From Flavobacterium amniphilum (GTDB lineage Bacteria; Bacteroidota; Bacteroidia; Flavobacteriales; Flavobacteriaceae): a stretch of 64,000 bases of DNA. Made by a program: the position numbers and the translations under genes. Within the stretch, counting starts at the first letter, position 1. Every line of letters starts with the position of its first letter. Below, one piece after another: positions 28,155 through 38,186 of this stretch. The notes under the pieces were generated by a model, which worked only from the letters and a program-made list of their open reading frames with translations, did no database searches and was not told where the DNA came from. The stretch covers positions 124,001-188,000 of the forward strand of contig NZ_JAMLJL010000007.1 of assembly GCF_023634845.1 (NCBI RefSeq). The letters run 5' to 3'.

Positions 28155-28263
28155 AGAACTTAAAAATAACTAACTTAAAGAGAATATAAAAATATTGTTT
28201 CCATGTTGTTGAAAATAAAGTCCTTATAAATTATTTTAGATACTACAATAAATAATTACAATA

Positions 28264-28325
28264 TCAATGGTAATAGTTGTGGCGTCGACACCAAAAACGG
28301 TGCTTCCGAAGACTTTGATTAACAT
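28264..28325 (-). pseudogene. comM 5' fragment in the right repeat
   Basis: The first 20 codons of comM with its promoter are repeated here, then the frame runs into unrelated island sequence. It is a by-product of the duplication and not a functional gene. Confidence 0.88.
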
Positions 28326-28385
28326 GGCGTATACTTTTTAAATGGCTTATAATGTTGCAAATATAGAAAAGTTACCCCAATAAAA

Positions 28386-28408
28386 AATCCCGGCGAACCG
28401 GGATTTGA
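28386..28408 (-). terminator. dsbD terminator
   Basis: AATCCCGG-ttcg-CCGGGATT read on the minus strand with a following T run, directly after the dsbD stop codon. Confidence 0.8.
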
Positions 28409-30436
28409 TTATTTTTTGAAGTTTTTGATTCCGCTTTCCAGCCAGGTTTTGTATTCATTCGAATCGGGTGTGTAACCCACAGGCTCGTTAAGTCTTTCTC
28501 CTTCGCTATTTAAAACGATATAATAAGGTTGGGCGTTAGCTTTGTAATGTGTAATCTGGAAATCACTCCATTTATTACCGATTGTTTTGATTTCTTTTCC
28601 GGTTTCTTTTGAAACATATTGTTCACTGGCAGGTAACTCACGTTTATCATCCACGTACAAAGAAATCAGTACTAAGTCATTTTTAAGAAATGAAAGTATT
28701 TCAGGTTTTGACCATACAAAATCTTCCATTTTACGGCAATTTACACAGGCATGGCCCGTGAAATCCAATAAAACCGGTTTGTTTTGCGCTTTGGCATAAG
28801 CCATTCCTTTTTCGTAATCGGTAAAAGCAATAATGCCGTGCGGCCCTGCTTTTGCTCCGTCAGGATATGCAGCGTTCGAAGATGAACTTCCTGCTGAACC
28901 CATAATTCCGTTCGGACTCTCACTGTATGTCAGTGGCGGCGGAAAACCTGAAATTAATTTCAAAGGAGCTCCCCATAATCCGGGAATCAAGTATACGGTA
29001 AAGGCTAATGTCAATAATCCGAATAAAAGTCGACCAACGGATATCGATCGTAACGGACTGTCATGTGGTAAAGTGATTTTCCCAAATAGGTAGAAAGCCA
29101 AAGTCCCGAATACAACGATCCAAATCGCTAAAAATATTTCTCTCTCCAGTAAATGAGTTTGCAAAACTAAATCGGCATTTGATAAAAATTTAAAAGCCAA
29201 TGCTAATTCCAAAAAGCCTAATACAACTTTCACCGTATTTAACCATCCTCCTGATTTCGGCAATGAATTTAACCAGCCCGGGAACATCGCAAACAACATG
29301 AATGGTAAAGCTAATGCTAAAGAGAAGCCGAGCATGCCAACTATTGGCGCAATTCCCCCTTTAGATGCTGCTTCGACTAATAAAGTACCTACAATCGGTC
29401 CTGTACACGAAAAAGAAACTATAGCTAAAGCTAATGCCATGAAAAGAATTCCTATTATTCCACCTCGGTCAGCCTGTCTGTCCACTTTGTTTGCCCAAGA
29501 GTTTGGTAACATAATTTCAAAAGCTCCTAAAAAAGAAGCTGCAAAGAAAACAAGCAGGATAAAGAAAAAGATATTGAACCAAACATTGGTAGATAAAGCA
29601 TTTAGGGCATCGGCACCAAAGATCGCGGTCACCAGAGATCCTAAAATGACATAAATTAAGATGATTGATATTCCGTAGAAAATGGCGTTTCTGATACCGG
29701 CCGCTTTGTTTTTACTTTGTTTGGTAAAAAAGCTTACCGTCATTGGTATCATCGGGAAAACACATGGTGTCAATAAAGCTGCAAATCCGGAAAAGAAAGC
29801 GATCAGGAAAATTGAAAGTAAACCTTTTTTCTCTTCAGGCTTCTTCGCGGCATCTGTTGTTGTAGAAGTAGTTAAATTATTTTTTGTATTTACACTGCTT
29901 GAATCTGTTTGTGTTACAGTTTCTTTTATAGTGTCAACAGCAATTTCTTCAACTTTGCCAGCTTCAGTTGTAACAGTAGTTGTAGCAGAAACCGGTAATT
30001 TAATATCAAAGGTTTTATCCTGTTGGATACACGCTTCTTTACAAACCTGATATTCGATATATACTTTTGCTGAAGTTACTTTCGGATTCGTGATTTTAAT
30101 GGTTTGACGGAATTGTGCCTTGCCTTCGAACATATATTCGTCAACTTCAAAAATATCACTGTATACCTTTTTGTACGGACTTTCTTTAGTCTTACCGACT
30201 AACTCATAATTTTCTTTTGCGTTTTTGTATTGGATGACTGTCGGAAGTGACGCTCCATCCGGTGTGAATTGCGAAAACATATGCCATTCGTGTTCGATGG
30301 TGGCATCCATAACCAAAACGAATTCGGTATCTGATTTTTTCTCAACGGAAGTTTTCCATGAAACCGGATCCAAAATCTGGGCATTTCCAATAAAACTGAT
30401 TAAAACTAAAAGAATTGAGGCGAATAGTTTTTTCAT
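28409..30436 (-). CDS. dsbD: DsbD-type thiol:disulfide interchange protein
   Basis: This 675-residue protein carries reducing power from cytoplasmic thioredoxin across the inner membrane to periplasmic partners. It has a signal peptide (ending 'LISFIGNAQ'), an N-terminal periplasmic domain with the cysteine pair around 'YQVCKEACIQQD', an eight-helix membrane domain with redox cysteines in 'LTPCVFPMIP' and 'SFSCTGPIVG', and a C-terminal thioredoxin domain with 'HACVNCRKME'. All three redox centres are present. Its start overlaps the tilS stop by one base (TAATG), so they are translationally coupled at the end of a pabB-dinB-tilS-dsbD operon. Confidence 0.95.
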   Translation of the reverse strand: MKKLFASILLVLISFIGNAQILDPVSWKTSVEKKSDTEFVLVMDATIEHEWHMFSQFTPDGASLPTVIQYKNAKENYELVGKTKESPYKKVYSDIFEVDEYMFEGKAQFRQTIKITNPKVTSAKVYIEYQVCKEACIQQDKTFDIKLPVSATTTVTTEAGKVEEIAVDTIKETVTQTDSSSVNTKNNLTTSTTTDAAKKPEEKKGLLSIFLIAFFSGFAALLTPCVFPMIPMTVSFFTKQSKNKAAGIRNAIFYGISIILIYVILGSLVTAIFGADALNALSTNVWFNIFFFILLVFFAASFLGAFEIMLPNSWANKVDRQADRGGIIGILFMALALAIVSFSCTGPIVGTLLVEAASKGGIAPIVGMLGFSLALALPFMLFAMFPGWLNSLPKSGGWLNTVKVVLGFLELALAFKFLSNADLVLQTHLLEREIFLAIWIVVFGTLAFYLFGKITLPHDSPLRSISVGRLLFGLLTLAFTVYLIPGLWGAPLKLISGFPPPLTYSESPNGIMGSAGSSSSNAAYPDGAKAGPHGIIAFTDYEKGMAYAKAQNKPVLLDFTGHACVNCRKMEDFVWSKPEILSFLKNDLVLISLYVDDKRELPASEQYVSKETGKEIKTIGNKWSDFQITHYKANAQPYYIVLNSEGERLNEPVGYTPDSNEYKTWLESGIKNFKK

Positions 30437-31740
30437 TACTGTAATTCTATTTTTAATATTTGTTGTGTGTCGTTATTTGCAATAAAGCGTTGGTCAGCAC
30501 GGTGGTTTACAATCCAAATGATTTGATTTTCAGAACAAAGCAACCAAGTATCTTCTTTGTCGATTAATGAAAATTTCTCGTCTTTAAAGTATTTGCTTAC
30601 TTTTTTCTTTCCATGCATTCCCGATGGGTAAAAGTAATCACCTTCCTGCCATTTTCGTAAAGTTAACGGAAACTTTAACGAAAGTTTATCAACAAAAATA
30701 GTGTTTGCAGAAGCATTAATTATGTGATTTTGGTCACTGAAATGTAATTTTACCGGTAAATCACCGGTCTTTAAACTTTCATCAATAAAGTAGGTTACTT
30801 CCTGTTCCTCTTTTATTTTGGAAATAATTAATAACGATCTGTCTTTTAGTAATTTGTGGGTATCTGAAAAGACCTGCTTCCCTGATTGGGCTTCGGTTAA
30901 ATCATAAATATCTTCCCAAGCCGTGAACCCGTAAGGTTGTAGCCATTGGTATAAATAGGCTTTATAATTGGGTAATTCCAATAATTTTGGAAGGTTGATT
31001 TTGATTTGGCCGTTTTCTTCAGTGACGATTTGGTTATAAGCTGTTTCCGAAGCATCAGACACCATCGATTGTATTTGCTGCAGATGTTCAATCGTATTTT
31101 GGAAAGATGACAAAAATCCCGGATTTAATTCTTTTAAAATGGGAATAATAGCATGACGGATTTTATTCCGGAGGTATTTATCCGATGCATTACTGGAATC
31201 TTCACGCCATGTGATGTTATTCTCTTTCGCATGACTTTCAATTTCTTCCCGCAAAAAAATCAATAACGGCCGTACAATTTTACCATTTTGCTGCGGAATT
31301 CCGGTCAGACCGTCCATACCGGTTCCTCTTGTGAAATTGATTAAAAAAGTCTCGGCAGAATCGTCAAGGTGATGTGCAGTTAACAAATAATCAAAGCCTT
31401 CGGTTTCTAATAATTCATCAAACCAGTCATAACGCAATTTCCTTGCGGCCAATTGAATGGAAAGTTTGTTTTCTTCTGCGAATTCTTTGGTATTGAACTT
31501 TTTGCCAAAAAAAGAAATATTATTTTTCAGACAATAACTTTCAATAAAATTAAAATCTTCATTGCTTTCTTCTCCCCGGAGACTGAAATTACAATGTGAA
31601 ATTCCAATCTTAAAGCCTGATTTCTGTATCAAATCTGTCAAAACCATACTGTCAATTCCTCCGCTAACAGCTAATAGTAATTTTTTACCTGTTAGGAAAG
31701 CGAAGTTTTGTTGAATATGATTTTGAAATTTCTGCAGCAT
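30436..31740 (-). CDS. tilS: tRNA(Ile)-lysidine synthase
   Basis: TilS converts C34 of the tRNA-Ile CAU anticodon to lysidine using ATP and lysine, which is essential for reading AUA. The 434-residue protein has the PP-loop 'AVSGGIDSMVL' at about residues 23-33, 'ISHCNFSLRG', 'HHLDDSAETFLINFTRG', and the C-terminal TilS domain with 'FYPSGMHGKKKVSKYF'. The length is typical. It is transcribed with the DinB-like gene upstream and dsbD downstream. Confidence 0.96.
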   Translation of the reverse strand: MLQKFQNHIQQNFAFLTGKKLLLAVSGGIDSMVLTDLIQKSGFKIGISHCNFSLRGEESNEDFNFIESYCLKNNISFFGKKFNTKEFAEENKLSIQLAARKLRYDWFDELLETEGFDYLLTAHHLDDSAETFLINFTRGTGMDGLTGIPQQNGKIVRPLLIFLREEIESHAKENNITWREDSSNASDKYLRNKIRHAIIPILKELNPGFLSSFQNTIEHLQQIQSMVSDASETAYNQIVTEENGQIKINLPKLLELPNYKAYLYQWLQPYGFTAWEDIYDLTEAQSGKQVFSDTHKLLKDRSLLIISKIKEEQEVTYFIDESLKTGDLPVKLHFSDQNHIINASANTIFVDKLSLKFPLTLRKWQEGDYFYPSGMHGKKKVSKYFKDEKFSLIDKEDTWLLCSENQIIWIVNHRADQRFIANNDTQQILKIELQ

Positions 31741-31785
31741 AAATAAATGTATTTACGAATGTAAGCTTTTTAAAGCCAAAAGATT

Positions 31786-32232
31786 TTATTCGTCAAAGAA
31801 ACGTCTGTGGTAATTGATTTGGCCTAAATGATAACTCAAATGGACATTTATATGGATCAAATAATGATAAGTTGAGGTTCTTCCATAAGAAACTTCCATT
31901 GGATATTCTTTGTAAAGTTGCTCTTCCGGAATAATACTTAAAGTGTTTTTGATGATGTTTTTAATTTCTTCAATGGAAGCCAGAAGATTTTCCCTTGAAA
32001 CATTTTTGTCCGAAAATTCCAAATCCCTCTGACGTATATAACCTGTATTCCCGAAGGCAGCTCCAATGTAAGTGTTTAAATTGCCAATAAGGTGAAGAAT
32101 TAAATTTCCCGCCGAATTACTGATGTTTTTATCAGTGATCCAAAGATTTTTTTCGTCTTTATACAATTGGATTTCTTCGCTCAATTTGTTTAAATCCCTG
32201 TCGTAAAGTCTTTGTAATGATTCTAGTAACAT
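31786..32232 (-). CDS. DinB/DUF1572-like protein
   Basis: This 148-residue protein is a four-helix DinB-like domain, related to DUF1572. Candidate metal ligands are His in 'NLILHLIGNLN' and the pair in 'HINVHLSYHLGQINYHRRF', which ends the protein in the typical way. DinB superfamily members include thiol-dependent S-transferases and stress proteins; the reaction here is unknown. It sits between pabB (26-base gap) and tilS (45-base gap). Confidence 0.85.
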   Translation of the reverse strand: MLLESLQRLYDRDLNKLSEEIQLYKDEKNLWITDKNISNSAGNLILHLIGNLNTYIGAAFGNTGYIRQRDLEFSDKNVSRENLLASIEEIKNIIKNTLSIIPEEQLYKEYPMEVSYGRTSTYHYLIHINVHLSYHLGQINYHRRFFDE

Positions 32233-32258
32233 ATTTTAGTTTATTATTGATTTTTAAG

Positions 32259-33548
32259 TTAATTGCCTAAAACTTCCCGCATGGCTTTTGCTTTCAGCAG
32301 GCATTCTTCATATTCTTTTTCAGGTTCGGATAAGGCTGTTATGGCACTTCCCACCGAAAATGAAACATATTGGTTTTTTGCATTATAAAGTATACTTCTG
32401 ATGACTACGTTGAAATCAAAGTCGCCGGTAGGGTTGAAGTACCCCAATGCTCCGCTGTATAATCCACGTTTGGTTTCTTCCAATTCTTCAATAATCTGCA
32501 TGGCCGAAATTTTAGGCGCGCCTGTCATACTTCCCATAGGGAAAGTTGTTTTGATGATTTCAATTGGAGAAACCGATGAATCAACTTCGGAAACTACTGT
32601 AGAAATCATTTGGTGTACTTGCTTAAAACTGTAAATACCGCACAATTCTTCTACCTGAACCGAACCTTTTTGAGCTGTATGGGACAAATCATTGCGGACT
32701 AAATCGACAATCATAATGTTTTCAGAACGTTCTTTCGGATTTTGTTCCAATTCGATTTTTGATTTTTCATCCAATGCTGAATCTTCAAACCTTTTGGAAG
32801 TTCCTTTAATCGGTTGTGTAATGATTTTTAAACCTTCTTTCCTTAAATACCGTTCGGGTGATGCACATACCAAATAATTGAAATTATTCTTAAAAAAAGA
32901 GGCAAAAGGAGGTGTTGATATAGTATTGAGTTTGCTGAAAACTGTTAATGGATCAATAGTTGTGTCATCTGCAAAAAACTCCATACAGAAATTGGCTTCA
33001 TAAATATCTCCGCGGTGGATATGTGAGAGCATGTTGTTGACTTTCTCGATGTATTTTTCTTTTGCAATACGCTGGTTGATCTTAATAGAAGTTTCTTTCG
33101 CTTTTTGATTATCCTGAATTAACAGAATTTCTTCAAAATCGATTTCAACTTCATCATCACACATATTAAGATAACAGATTTCGAGTTGGTTCCCTTTTAA
33201 TAGAAAAAGTTTCTTTGGCTGAAAAAAGAATACATCCGGAAAATTTAATCCGTCAAAATTTGTTGATGTCAATTTTTCCACATCGTTTTTTAAATCATAG
33301 GCTAAATAACCAAATAACCAATCTCTGGATTGCTGTTGGTATTGCTTTAAATCTTCAAAAGCATTGTGATGATCTGTCTGTATTAACGTAAAAGCATCAA
33401 CGGCTAAAACGGCTTCATAACCTGAATATTTCTGAGGGTAATTGTTGCTGTCTAAAAAAACAGCTTCACGGAATTGTTGGGACCAAATCAGTAATTGGTT
33501 TTTGAATTCGGCCGGATTAGAAATATTTTTTAGGACTGAAGTTCTCAA
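32259..33548 (-). CDS. pabB: Aminodeoxychorismate synthase component I
   Basis: PabB aminates chorismate to 4-amino-4-deoxychorismate for folate synthesis. The 429-residue protein has the chorismate-binding fold with 'GDIYEANFCMEF', 'CASPERYL', 'TQPIKGTSKR', 'IVDLVRNDLS', 'FPMGSMTGAPK' and 'YSGALGYF'. The lysine in 'PIKGT' is the covalent-catalysis residue of PabB and differs from the alanine of anthranilate synthase, which supports pabB over trpE. The glutaminase subunit PabA is not nearby. It is the first gene of the minus-strand operon leading to dsbD. Confidence 0.93.
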   Translation of the reverse strand: MRTSVLKNISNPAEFKNQLLIWSQQFREAVFLDSNNYPQKYSGYEAVLAVDAFTLIQTDHHNAFEDLKQYQQQSRDWLFGYLAYDLKNDVEKLTSTNFDGLNFPDVFFFQPKKLFLLKGNQLEICYLNMCDDEVEIDFEEILLIQDNQKAKETSIKINQRIAKEKYIEKVNNMLSHIHRGDIYEANFCMEFFADDTTIDPLTVFSKLNTISTPPFASFFKNNFNYLVCASPERYLRKEGLKIITQPIKGTSKRFEDSALDEKSKIELEQNPKERSENIMIVDLVRNDLSHTAQKGSVQVEELCGIYSFKQVHQMISTVVSEVDSSVSPIEIIKTTFPMGSMTGAPKISAMQIIEELEETKRGLYSGALGYFNPTGDFDFNVVIRSILYNAKNQYVSFSVGSAITALSEPEKEYEECLLKAKAMREVLGN

Positions 33549-33731
33549 GTGATGGATTTAGCTGTAAAATTACGACTTAGACACAAAGTTTACAAGGAAA
33601 ATAGAGATTGCATTTCTTTCTGATCTTTAAAATTTTGAATACCAGATGAGTTTTTGACGGAAATTGTGTTTTTGTTTTAGATTAAATTTAACAAGTCATT
33701 GATTTTGAGTAAATTTAATAGAAAAATAGCC

Positions 33732-35456
33732 ATGAAAAAAATATCTCTTTTGATGATGGTACTGGTTTTTTCGGTTTCCTGCAAAAAATCAGAGCCGGTT
33801 GTCCGGGAAGTAGCGAAAATTGGAATGGATAGTTATGGTTGTCCGGCTCCGGTTAGTGATGCAAGTTGGTATATGTCCGATAAAAAAGCTCCAATTTTTC
33901 AAGGGTTGGATGTAATTCATTATCCAATAACAACAAAAAATCCTGAAGCCCAGAAATATTTCAATCAGGGATTGGCATTAGCTTATGGCTTTAATCACGC
34001 TGAAGCAGCACGTTCATTTTATTATGCAAGTAAACTGGATCCGGAATGTGCCATGTGCTTTTGGGGATTTGCTTATGTTTTGGGACCAAATTATAACGCC
34101 GGCATGGAACCTGATAATTATGAGCGGGCTTATAAAGCCGTTCAACAAGCTTTAAAATTGTCTGATAAAGAAACTTCAAAAGAGAAAGCGCTTATTCAGG
34201 CTTTGTCAAAACGGTATGTCGAGAAGCCTGTTGATGACAGGAAAGAGCTTGATATTGCCTATTCGGATGCTATGAAGGCTGTTAATAATCAATTTCCGGA
34301 TGATATAAATATCAATGCGCTTTATGCTGAATCAGTTATGGATTTGCATCCTTGGGATTTATACGAAAAGAATGGATCACCAAAAACATGGACACCCGGA
34401 ATCGTTTCCCTGTTGGAGAAAATTTTAAAGAAAGATCCAAAGCATATAGGAGCCAATCATTTCTACATTCATGCCGTTGAAGCTTCAAATCACCCGGAAA
34501 GAGGTAATGCATCGGCAGCAGTTTTTGACTCCGGTTTAGTACCGGGTTCAGGACATTTGACACATATGCCTTCACATATCTATATCCGCACGGGAGAATA
34601 TAATAAAGGAACAGTGTCGAATATTAATGCTGTTAAAGTCGACAGTCTTTATACCACTATATGTCACGCACAAGGAGCTTATCCATTGGCTTATTATCCA
34701 CATAATTATCATTTTCTCGCAGCAACGGCTACTTTGGAAGGAAATTCAAAATGGGCCGTTATCGGAGCTAATAAAACATCGCAATTGGTTCATCCCACAA
34801 ACATGGTTATTCCCGGATTGGGAACACTTCAGCATTATTATGTGATCCCTTATTTTGTAGCGGTAAAATTCGGGAGATGGGACGATATCATGAAAATGAA
34901 ATTGGTAAATGATACTATAAAATATCCGAAAGCGATTTCACATTATGCCAGGGGAATGGCTTTTTTGGGTAACAATGATATCAAAAATGCTAAAATTGAG
35001 CTGAATAAGTTGGATGTTTTTACCAAAGATGAATATTTAAAGAAATCAACTATCTGGGAAATTAATTCGATGCATGATTTGGTCAATATCGCCTATAAAA
35101 TTTTGAAAGCTGAAATTTTAGCCAAAGAAGAAAAATACCCTGAAAGTATTAAGCTTTTAAAAGAGGCCGTAATTATTGAAGACGCGTTGAATTATAATGA
35201 ACCTCCCGACTGGTTTTTTTCAGTGCGGCATCATTTAGGAGCAATTCAAACGGAAGGCGGCTATTTCAATGATGCTATTAAAACGTATCAGGAAGATTTA
35301 CAGCGTTTGCCTAAAAACGGTTGGGCTTACCACGGACTTAAATTGGTCTACAAACAGCTAAAAGATAAATCCAAAGTAATCGAAATGGATCAATTGATCA
35401 GTAAAAGCTGGAAAAATGCCGATGTTCAATTAGTAGGTTCCAGAATCAAAAGTTAA
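33732..35456 (+). CDS. Tetratricopeptide-repeat lipoprotein
   Basis: The 574-residue protein has a lipobox signal, MKKISLLMMVLVFSVSC; the ATG that gives this signal is chosen over one 33 bases upstream. Several TPR-like helical pairs follow ('YFNQGLALAYGFNHAEAARSF'-type, shortened 'GLALAYGFNHAEAARSF', and 'YPESIKLLKEAV', 'YFNDAIKTYQEDL'). It carries conserved metal-ligand-like motifs 'DPECAMCFWG' and 'HLTHMPSHIYIRTG' seen across this uncharacterised family. It is probably anchored in a membrane facing the periplasm. Function unknown; a CxxC and clustered histidines suggest metal or haem handling, but that is speculative. Confidence 0.85.
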   Translation: MKKISLLMMVLVFSVSCKKSEPVVREVAKIGMDSYGCPAPVSDASWYMSDKKAPIFQGLDVIHYPITTKNPEAQKYFNQGLALAYGFNHAEAARSFYYASKLDPECAMCFWGFAYVLGPNYNAGMEPDNYERAYKAVQQALKLSDKETSKEKALIQALSKRYVEKPVDDRKELDIAYSDAMKAVNNQFPDDININALYAESVMDLHPWDLYEKNGSPKTWTPGIVSLLEKILKKDPKHIGANHFYIHAVEASNHPERGNASAAVFDSGLVPGSGHLTHMPSHIYIRTGEYNKGTVSNINAVKVDSLYTTICHAQGAYPLAYYPHNYHFLAATATLEGNSKWAVIGANKTSQLVHPTNMVIPGLGTLQHYYVIPYFVAVKFGRWDDIMKMKLVNDTIKYPKAISHYARGMAFLGNNDIKNAKIELNKLDVFTKDEYLKKSTIWEINSMHDLVNIAYKILKAEILAKEEKYPESIKLLKEAVIIEDALNYNEPPDWFFSVRHHLGAIQTEGGYFNDAIKTYQEDLQRLPKNGWAYHGLKLVYKQLKDKSKVIEMDQLISKSWKNADVQLVGSRIKS

Positions 35457-35594
35457 ATAAAATCTAAAATTATCAGTCAGCCAATTTCTGGCATGTTTTT
35501 TCGTGCGTGAAGTTTAGTATTAACACTAAATTTCATATGAATATTGATTATAAAACTACTCGCTTAATTTTTAACCTTTTAATCAATTATTTGT

Positions 35595-36509
35595 ATGAAA
35601 AAAATGCATTACACCGGATTGGCATTACTGGTAATTGCCACCATTGTTTATTCTTGTAAAAACAGGGAATATGAAGAAAATGTAGCTGGAGAAAGTGTAG
35701 CCGAAGCCTCTGCTGCAACAGCTGACAGTACGCAGGTGGTTTCTTCTTTAGCCGCAGTAGAACCGGAAAAATCGAACCGGAAATTTATCCGTACCGCCGA
35801 CATTAAATTCAAGGTGAAAAATGTTCCCAAATCGACTTATATTATTGAAGATGCGATGAATAAATTCGGTGGTTTTGTGACTTATACCAATCTGCAAAGT
35901 AATGTTTCGGAAAGAGACGAAGTAAAAGTTAGTCCCGACAGTAGTTTGGTGACCACAAAATATACTATGGTTAACGATATTACAATCCGTGTTCCCAATA
36001 CAAAATTGGATACAGTCATAAAGACGATTGCAAGCCAAATCGATTTTCTGGATTACAGGGTAATTAAAGCTGATGATGTTTCTTTAAAAATGTTGTCGAA
36101 TGAATTAGCTCAAAGGAGAAGTAATTCTTCGGAACAAAGAATTGAGAAGGCTATTGATACCAAAGGGAAAAAACTCGATAATGTGTTAAATGCCGAGGAT
36201 AGACTGGATGCTAAAAAAGAACAGCATGATAATTCAAAAATTGAAAATTTATCGCTTCAGGATCAGGTTAATTTCAGCACGCTGACATTGGCAATTTATC
36301 AGAATGAAGCGGTAAAACAGGAATTGATTGCCAACGAGAAAAGTGTTAATGCATACCGTCCTAATATCGGATTGCAGATTTGGGACAGCATAAAAACCGG
36401 ATGGTTTATGTTGGAAGCCATTATTGCCTTTGTGTTTCAGCTTTGGGGAATTCTCCTGTTAGGTTTTGGTGCTTACTTTTTGGCTAAGCGTTATGCGAAA
36501 AAAGGATAA
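35595..36509 (+). CDS. DUF4349 lipoprotein
   Basis: The 304-residue protein begins with a lipoprotein signal (MKKMHYTGLALLVIATIVYSC), contains the DUF4349 region ('NRKFIRTADIKFKVKNVPKS', 'FGGFVTYTNL', 'ITIRVPNTKLD'), a coiled-coil stretch (about 185-235) and a C-terminal membrane helix ('AIIAFVFQLWGILLLGFGAYFLAKRY'; the core is 'FQLWGILLLGFGAYFL'). It could bridge two membranes or anchor at both ends. Function is unknown. The gene stands alone and ends in a strong terminator. Confidence 0.88.
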   Translation: MKKMHYTGLALLVIATIVYSCKNREYEENVAGESVAEASAATADSTQVVSSLAAVEPEKSNRKFIRTADIKFKVKNVPKSTYIIEDAMNKFGGFVTYTNLQSNVSERDEVKVSPDSSLVTTKYTMVNDITIRVPNTKLDTVIKTIASQIDFLDYRVIKADDVSLKMLSNELAQRRSNSSEQRIEKAIDTKGKKLDNVLNAEDRLDAKKEQHDNSKIENLSLQDQVNFSTLTLAIYQNEAVKQELIANEKSVNAYRPNIGLQIWDSIKTGWFMLEAIIAFVFQLWGILLLGFGAYFLAKRYAKKG

Positions 36510-36513
36510 AAAT

Positions 36514-36540
36514 AAGGCCGCTGTTTGAGCGGCCTTTCTA
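36514..36540 (+). terminator. Intrinsic terminator of the DUF4349 gene
   Basis: AAGGCCGCT-gtttg-AGCGGCCTT forms a nine-pair GC-rich stem followed by TTTCT. It lies five bases after the stop codon. Confidence 0.88.
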
Positions 36541-36562
36541 TATTTGTTATTGTTGGAACTAA

Positions 36563-37948
36563 TTAATTGACTAATTCAACTAATAAAGTACTTCCTGACA
36601 TTATATTGGTTCCTGCATTTGTTAAACTTGAATGAAGACTCACAGCCTGATATGCTGTTAAGGAATATAATTTAGTCAAAGTTACGGTACTTGATTCATT
36701 ATTGGAAATGGTGACATAGGTCCTGGTCCCGGGAATTTCGGTTCCGTAGATAGTTAAAAAGAACTCAGGATTAATTGTTCCTCCCGATGTTTTTCTTAAT
36801 GAAACAGTATAGCTGATTTTGTATACTCCGGTTTTAGTAACCTGAATATTATCACCGGCTAAAGTTGTATTTGACGATAATCCGCTAGTTCCAAAAGTAA
36901 TTGCTCCCGAAGCTAAGGTTGCAGTACTGTTGTTTTTGTAAACTTCTCCGTAATATTTATCACCGGCAGGGTTTTTCCATGTTGCTTTTCCGTTGGCATC
37001 TGAAGTTAAAACATACCCATTAGCTTGATTTCCATCTACCATTTTTATTGATCCCACAACGTGAAGGCGTTCATCTGGTGCATTCGTACCAACACCTACT
37101 TTACTATTTCCGTTTAAAGAACTTCCCAATACGATAGCGTTAGCCTGTGCAGTAGTAGCCTGATAACCTATGGCAGTTGCGTTTTGTCCCGAAACATTGG
37201 ATTCGTATCCAATTGCCAAAGATTGCTCTCCGGTTGCATTGGAGCTGTTTCCTAATCCCAATCCGTTATTATTGGTTGCTCTTGCCGAATATCCTAAAGC
37301 AGCTGATCTATAGCCTGAAGAATTTGACAAATGACCTAATGCTAAAGCACTGTTGTTTGATGCAGTTGAAGTGTATCCCAAAGCAGCCGACTGATATCCG
37401 CTTGCATTTGCAGAAGCTCCCAGTGCAATTGCTTCATTATTGGTTGAGGCTTGTGCGGAAGTTCCAATGGCAACTGAATTGTTGTTGTTGGCCACCGAAT
37501 TATAACCGATATTGATTCCGCCGTTTGGATGGAATTTTGCAAAATCCGAATTGTTTACTTTGAATTGGATAGGGAAGAAGTTATTAGTTCCCATATAATC
37601 AGCAGCAACCGCGTTGTTACCGGATAAATTCCATGAATTCCCTCCTGAAACCGGTGGTACTGAAGAACCGGATAATGCTTTCCATGAACCGTCCCAATAG
37701 TAAAATCCAGGTGTTAAATCGGCAGATGAACTAGTGTTGTAAACTAAAAGACTGGTTGCTGGACTTGCTATCGTTGTATTGTCTGTTGAAGAGGTCAGAT
37801 TGATTCGCGGTATCAATAAACCTGAATTAGTACTTTTTATTTCCAGCATTGAGGAAGTGCTTGGAGTCGTTGTTCCTATGCCGACTTGTGAATGTGCAGT
37901 AATGAAAGTAAAAAGGCTTATAATACTTAAAAAAGTAATTTTTCTCAT
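36563..37948 (-). CDS. Secreted YadA-head-repeat protein with C1q-like C-terminus
   Basis: The 461-residue protein has a signal peptide (MRKITFLSIISLFTFITAHSQ) and the usual Bacteroidota opening 'VGIGTTTPSTSSMLEIKST'. Residues about 150-280 are seven or more YadA-type left-handed beta-helix repeats of the pattern 'A(I/L)G..A.AS...S.ALG'. The last 130 residues look like a C1q/TNF-type jelly roll ('GVYKISYTVSLRKTSGG', 'GSTLLVELVN'). Such proteins form trimers and act in adhesion or on the cell surface. No T9SS sorting domain or barrel anchor is visible. Confidence 0.85.
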   Translation of the reverse strand: MRKITFLSIISLFTFITAHSQVGIGTTTPSTSSMLEIKSTNSGLLIPRINLTSSTDNTTIASPATSLLVYNTSSSADLTPGFYYWDGSWKALSGSSVPPVSGGNSWNLSGNNAVAADYMGTNNFFPIQFKVNNSDFAKFHPNGGINIGYNSVANNNNSVAIGTSAQASTNNEAIALGASANASGYQSAALGYTSTASNNSALALGHLSNSSGYRSAALGYSARATNNNGLGLGNSSNATGEQSLAIGYESNVSGQNATAIGYQATTAQANAIVLGSSLNGNSKVGVGTNAPDERLHVVGSIKMVDGNQANGYVLTSDANGKATWKNPAGDKYYGEVYKNNSTATLASGAITFGTSGLSSNTTLAGDNIQVTKTGVYKISYTVSLRKTSGGTINPEFFLTIYGTEIPGTRTYVTISNNESSTVTLTKLYSLTAYQAVSLHSSLTNAGTNIMSGSTLLVELVN

Positions 37949-38186
37949 CTTATTTTTAATTGAGGACGGTGCAAAATTATTAAAAGTCAGATGATTAAAG
38001 ATGGTGTGATTAGCGTGTTTATAGAAAATAGAATACTTTTGAATTTGGTTTTTGACGGGCTTTTATGGACTGTTTTGTGATTATGATTTTTTTTGTAGTT
38101 TAAAAATATCAATTTGACAATAACTGATGTTGTTTTTTTTGAAGTTGGTAATTTTGTGATTTTGATGATTTAACAAAAAAATAACA

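Larger units (their letters stand above)
28264..28442. repeat. Right 179-bp direct repeat flanking the effector island
   Basis: Identical over 179 bases to 23339-23517. Here the dsbD end is joined to the complete dsbD gene, whereas the comM part is a 5' fragment. The identity of both coding and spacer bases points to a recent event. Confidence 0.97.

Noticed and set aside
23518..28263. Transposon or integrative element in the comM-dsbD gap
   Set aside because: No transposase, integrase or terminal inverted repeats; flanking repeats are host gene ends, 179 bp long, not a short target duplication.
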